Positions 6,193-7,401 of a DNA stretch of 7,401 bases are shown piece after piece. Every line of letters starts with the position of its first letter. Position 1 is the stretch's first letter. The DNA comes from an uncultured Clostridium sp. Its GTDB lineage: Bacteria > Bacillota > Clostridia > TANB77 > CAG-508. The notes under the pieces were generated by a model. That model made no database searches, was not told the origin of the DNA, and was given only the letters and a program-made list of their open reading frames with translations. Made by a program: the position numbers and the translations under genes. The stretch is from positions 1 to 7,401 of the forward strand of contig USQS01000042.1 in the NCBI GenBank assembly GCA_900556865.1, read 5' to 3'.

Positions 6193-6213
6193 TTGTTAAG
6201 GATGTGATTTTTT

Positions 6214-7212
6214 ATGTTTAAACCAAAAAAAATTTATTATGAAAAAGAAATTGAAGATTATGAATTAGGAAGAGAGCTTTTGAAAAAGTATGAAGATATA
6301 CCTAAAATTATAATTGATAATCATAATAATATTCAGGAAATGAGAAGCAAACAAAATTCAGATTTTCCAGATATGAAAAGAAATTTAATTATTGGAACAA
6401 GAAAAACTCATAAATATCAAGAAAACCATAAGGTTTCTGATTTTTTAGTACCTTATACATCTTCGGGTTGTGTTGCAATGTGTATGTATTGTTATTTAGT
6501 TTGTAATTATAATAAATGTGCATATATGAGGCTTTTTGTAAATAGGGAGCAAATGCTAGAAAAGATTATAAAAACTTCTAATAATTCTAGTAAAGAGTTA
6601 ACTTTTGAAATTGGTAGTAATAGTGATTTAATTTTAGAAAATACAATTACAAACAATTTAGTTTGGACTATTGAAAATTTTGCGAATAGTTATAAGGGTT
6701 TTTTAACTTTTCCTACAAAATTTGATATGGTAGATCCAATTCTTCCACTACAACATAATGGAAAAATAATTGTTAGGATGAGTGTTAATCCAGAGGAGAT
6801 AATAAATAAAGTTGAATTTGGAACTTCAAGACTAAATGATAGGATAAATGCTATAAATAAACTAAAAGAAGCTGGATATAAAGTGGGAATAATAATTGCA
6901 CCTGTTATTTTTACTGATAATTGGGAAGAAGTATATTTAGAATTAATAAAAACACTTTCAGAAAAGTTAAGTAATAAGGTAAAAATGGATGTTTTTTTTG
7001 AAATTATTTTTATGACATATAGTTATGTTCATGATAAAATAAATACGGAGGCTTTTCCAAATGCAATAAATTTATTTGATAAAGAGAAGATGAGAGGAAG
7101 AGGCAGGGGAAAATACATGTATAAAGATGAGTTTAGAAAAAATGGAGAAATGTTTTTTAGAAGAGAACTTAAAAAATATTTTGATGGGAATAAGATTTTG
7201 TATATTGTTTAG
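6214..7212 (+). CDS. splB: spore photoproduct lyase family radical SAM protein (SplB-like, donor Cys replaced)
   Basis: A 332-residue homologue of SplB, the radical SAM enzyme that reverses the UV-induced spore photoproduct (a thymine dimer) in germinating spores. Similarity to B. subtilis SplB (342 residues, recalled) runs end to end: NLIIGTRKT (57-65), the cluster motif GCVAMCMYCY with Cys86, Cys90 and Cys93 (CxxxCxxC), Tyr94, FVNREQMLEK, KFDMVD, RMSVNPEEII, a GTSRLNDRI stretch followed by EAGYKVGIIIAPV, WEEVY, and GRGKYMYKDEF near the end. By my alignment the essential hydrogen-donor Cys141 of B. subtilis, in FEASCTSD, becomes Ser135 in FEIGSNSD. Two extra cysteines (97, 102) follow the cluster. 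It may therefore be a divergent lyase or a family member with another task. An AAGGA (6198-6202) 11 bases before the ATG and a sigma-G-type promoter precede it. No splA is adjacent; the neighbour upstream is a tRNA. Confidence 0.85.
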   Translation: MFKPKKIYYEKEIEDYELGRELLKKYEDIPKIIIDNHNNIQEMRSKQNSDFPDMKRNLIIGTRKTHKYQENHKVSDFLVPYTSSGCVAMCMYCYLVCNYNKCAYMRLFVNREQMLEKIIKTSNNSSKELTFEIGSNSDLILENTITNNLVWTIENFANSYKGFLTFPTKFDMVDPILPLQHNGKIIVRMSVNPEEIINKVEFGTSRLNDRINAINKLKEAGYKVGIIIAPVIFTDNWEEVYLELIKTLSEKLSNKVKMDVFFEIIFMTYSYVHDKINTEAFPNAINLFDKEKMRGRGRGKYMYKDEFRKNGEMFFRRELKKYFDGNKILYIV

Positions 7213-7351
7213 CATAAATTTTAAGATATAAAAATATGAAATATCACGGAATGAAATTTACCAAAGTTACAATTCACAGTTTATGAAATAATTTATTTTA
7301 AAATTTGATATTATATTGTTTTTTATACCTTGGTGTCGCCAATCCCCGGAT

Positions 7352-7390
7352 GTTCCAAAATAAAAAATTAAAATTTTTTATTATTGGAAC
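7352..7390. repeat. 18-bp inverted repeat at the window edge next to a GC-rich island
   Basis: GTTCCAA (7352-7358) pairs with TTGGAAC (7384-7390), and the A/T-rich inner arms (7359-7369 with 7372-7382) continue the pairing to 18 bp with one bulged A (7383) and a two-base centre. Directly to the left lies an unusually GC-rich stretch (about 7328-7356) in otherwise very AT-rich DNA. I recognise no terminator (no T-tract follows), known RNA or known insertion sequence end. It may be the end of a mobile or repeated element continuing outside the window. Confidence 0.5.
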
Positions 7391-7401
7391 GAAAGTAGAT
7401 T

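Noticed and set aside
7350..7401. Start of a plus-strand gene at 7350
   Set aside because: No Shine-Dalgarno in a genome region where every other gene has one, and the frame runs through the inverted repeat; too short to judge.
1..7401. CRISPR array, phage genes, toxin-antitoxin pair or other defence system
   Set aside because: No regularly spaced repeats, integrase, transposase, or paired small toxin-like genes are visible; the genes are core envelope, DNA upkeep and sporulation functions.

Overview
The window is very AT-rich DNA with strong AGGAGG-type ribosome binding sites, A/T-ending codons and densely packed genes. Together with several sporulation-linked features (a SpoVB-type transporter, a Cys/Gly-rich coat-like peptide, a spore photoproduct lyase homologue behind a sigma-G-type promoter) this points to the chromosome of an endospore-forming member of the Clostridia. 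The species cannot be named from the sequence.

Layout. At the left edge (17-1453, +) is a SpoVB/MurJ-like multi-pass lipid flippase, followed by the nucleoid protein HU (1530-1808, +), which ends in a strong, probably bidirectional terminator. The next 480 bases look empty at first sight. They hold a second terminator-like hairpin, a 40-residue Cys/Gly-rich membrane peptide on the minus strand (1928-2050) with an excellent ribosome binding site and a sigma-K-like promoter, and the divergent promoter of lexA. lexA (2289-2942, +) is followed by a membrane-anchored copper-amine-oxidase-N-like plus SH3 protein (3009-3959), the endolytic transglycosylase mltG (3973-5055) and a membrane-anchored polysaccharide deacetylase (5129-6004). 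A GC-rich hairpin, a tRNA-Ser(CGA) (6048-6138) and a spore photoproduct lyase family radical SAM gene (6214-7212) come next. The last 190 bases carry no clear gene. They contain a conspicuous GC-rich island and an 18-bp inverted repeat at the very edge.

Functional picture. One theme is the cell envelope: a lipid flippase, a wall-binding-type membrane protein, a peptidoglycan glycan-strand terminase (MltG) and a glycan deacetylase. The 3009/mltG/deacetylase genes are closely spaced and probably co-transcribed. The other theme is DNA upkeep (HU, LexA, photoproduct lyase homologue). Sporulation links the two: the Cys-rich peptide looks like a late mother-cell product and the lyase homologue like a forespore product.

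Most genes are ordinary. The points most worth a second look are the unlisted Cys-rich peptide, the lyase homologue lacking the catalytic hydrogen-donor cysteine, the lexA promoter without a canonical SOS box, and the unexplained repeat at the right edge.
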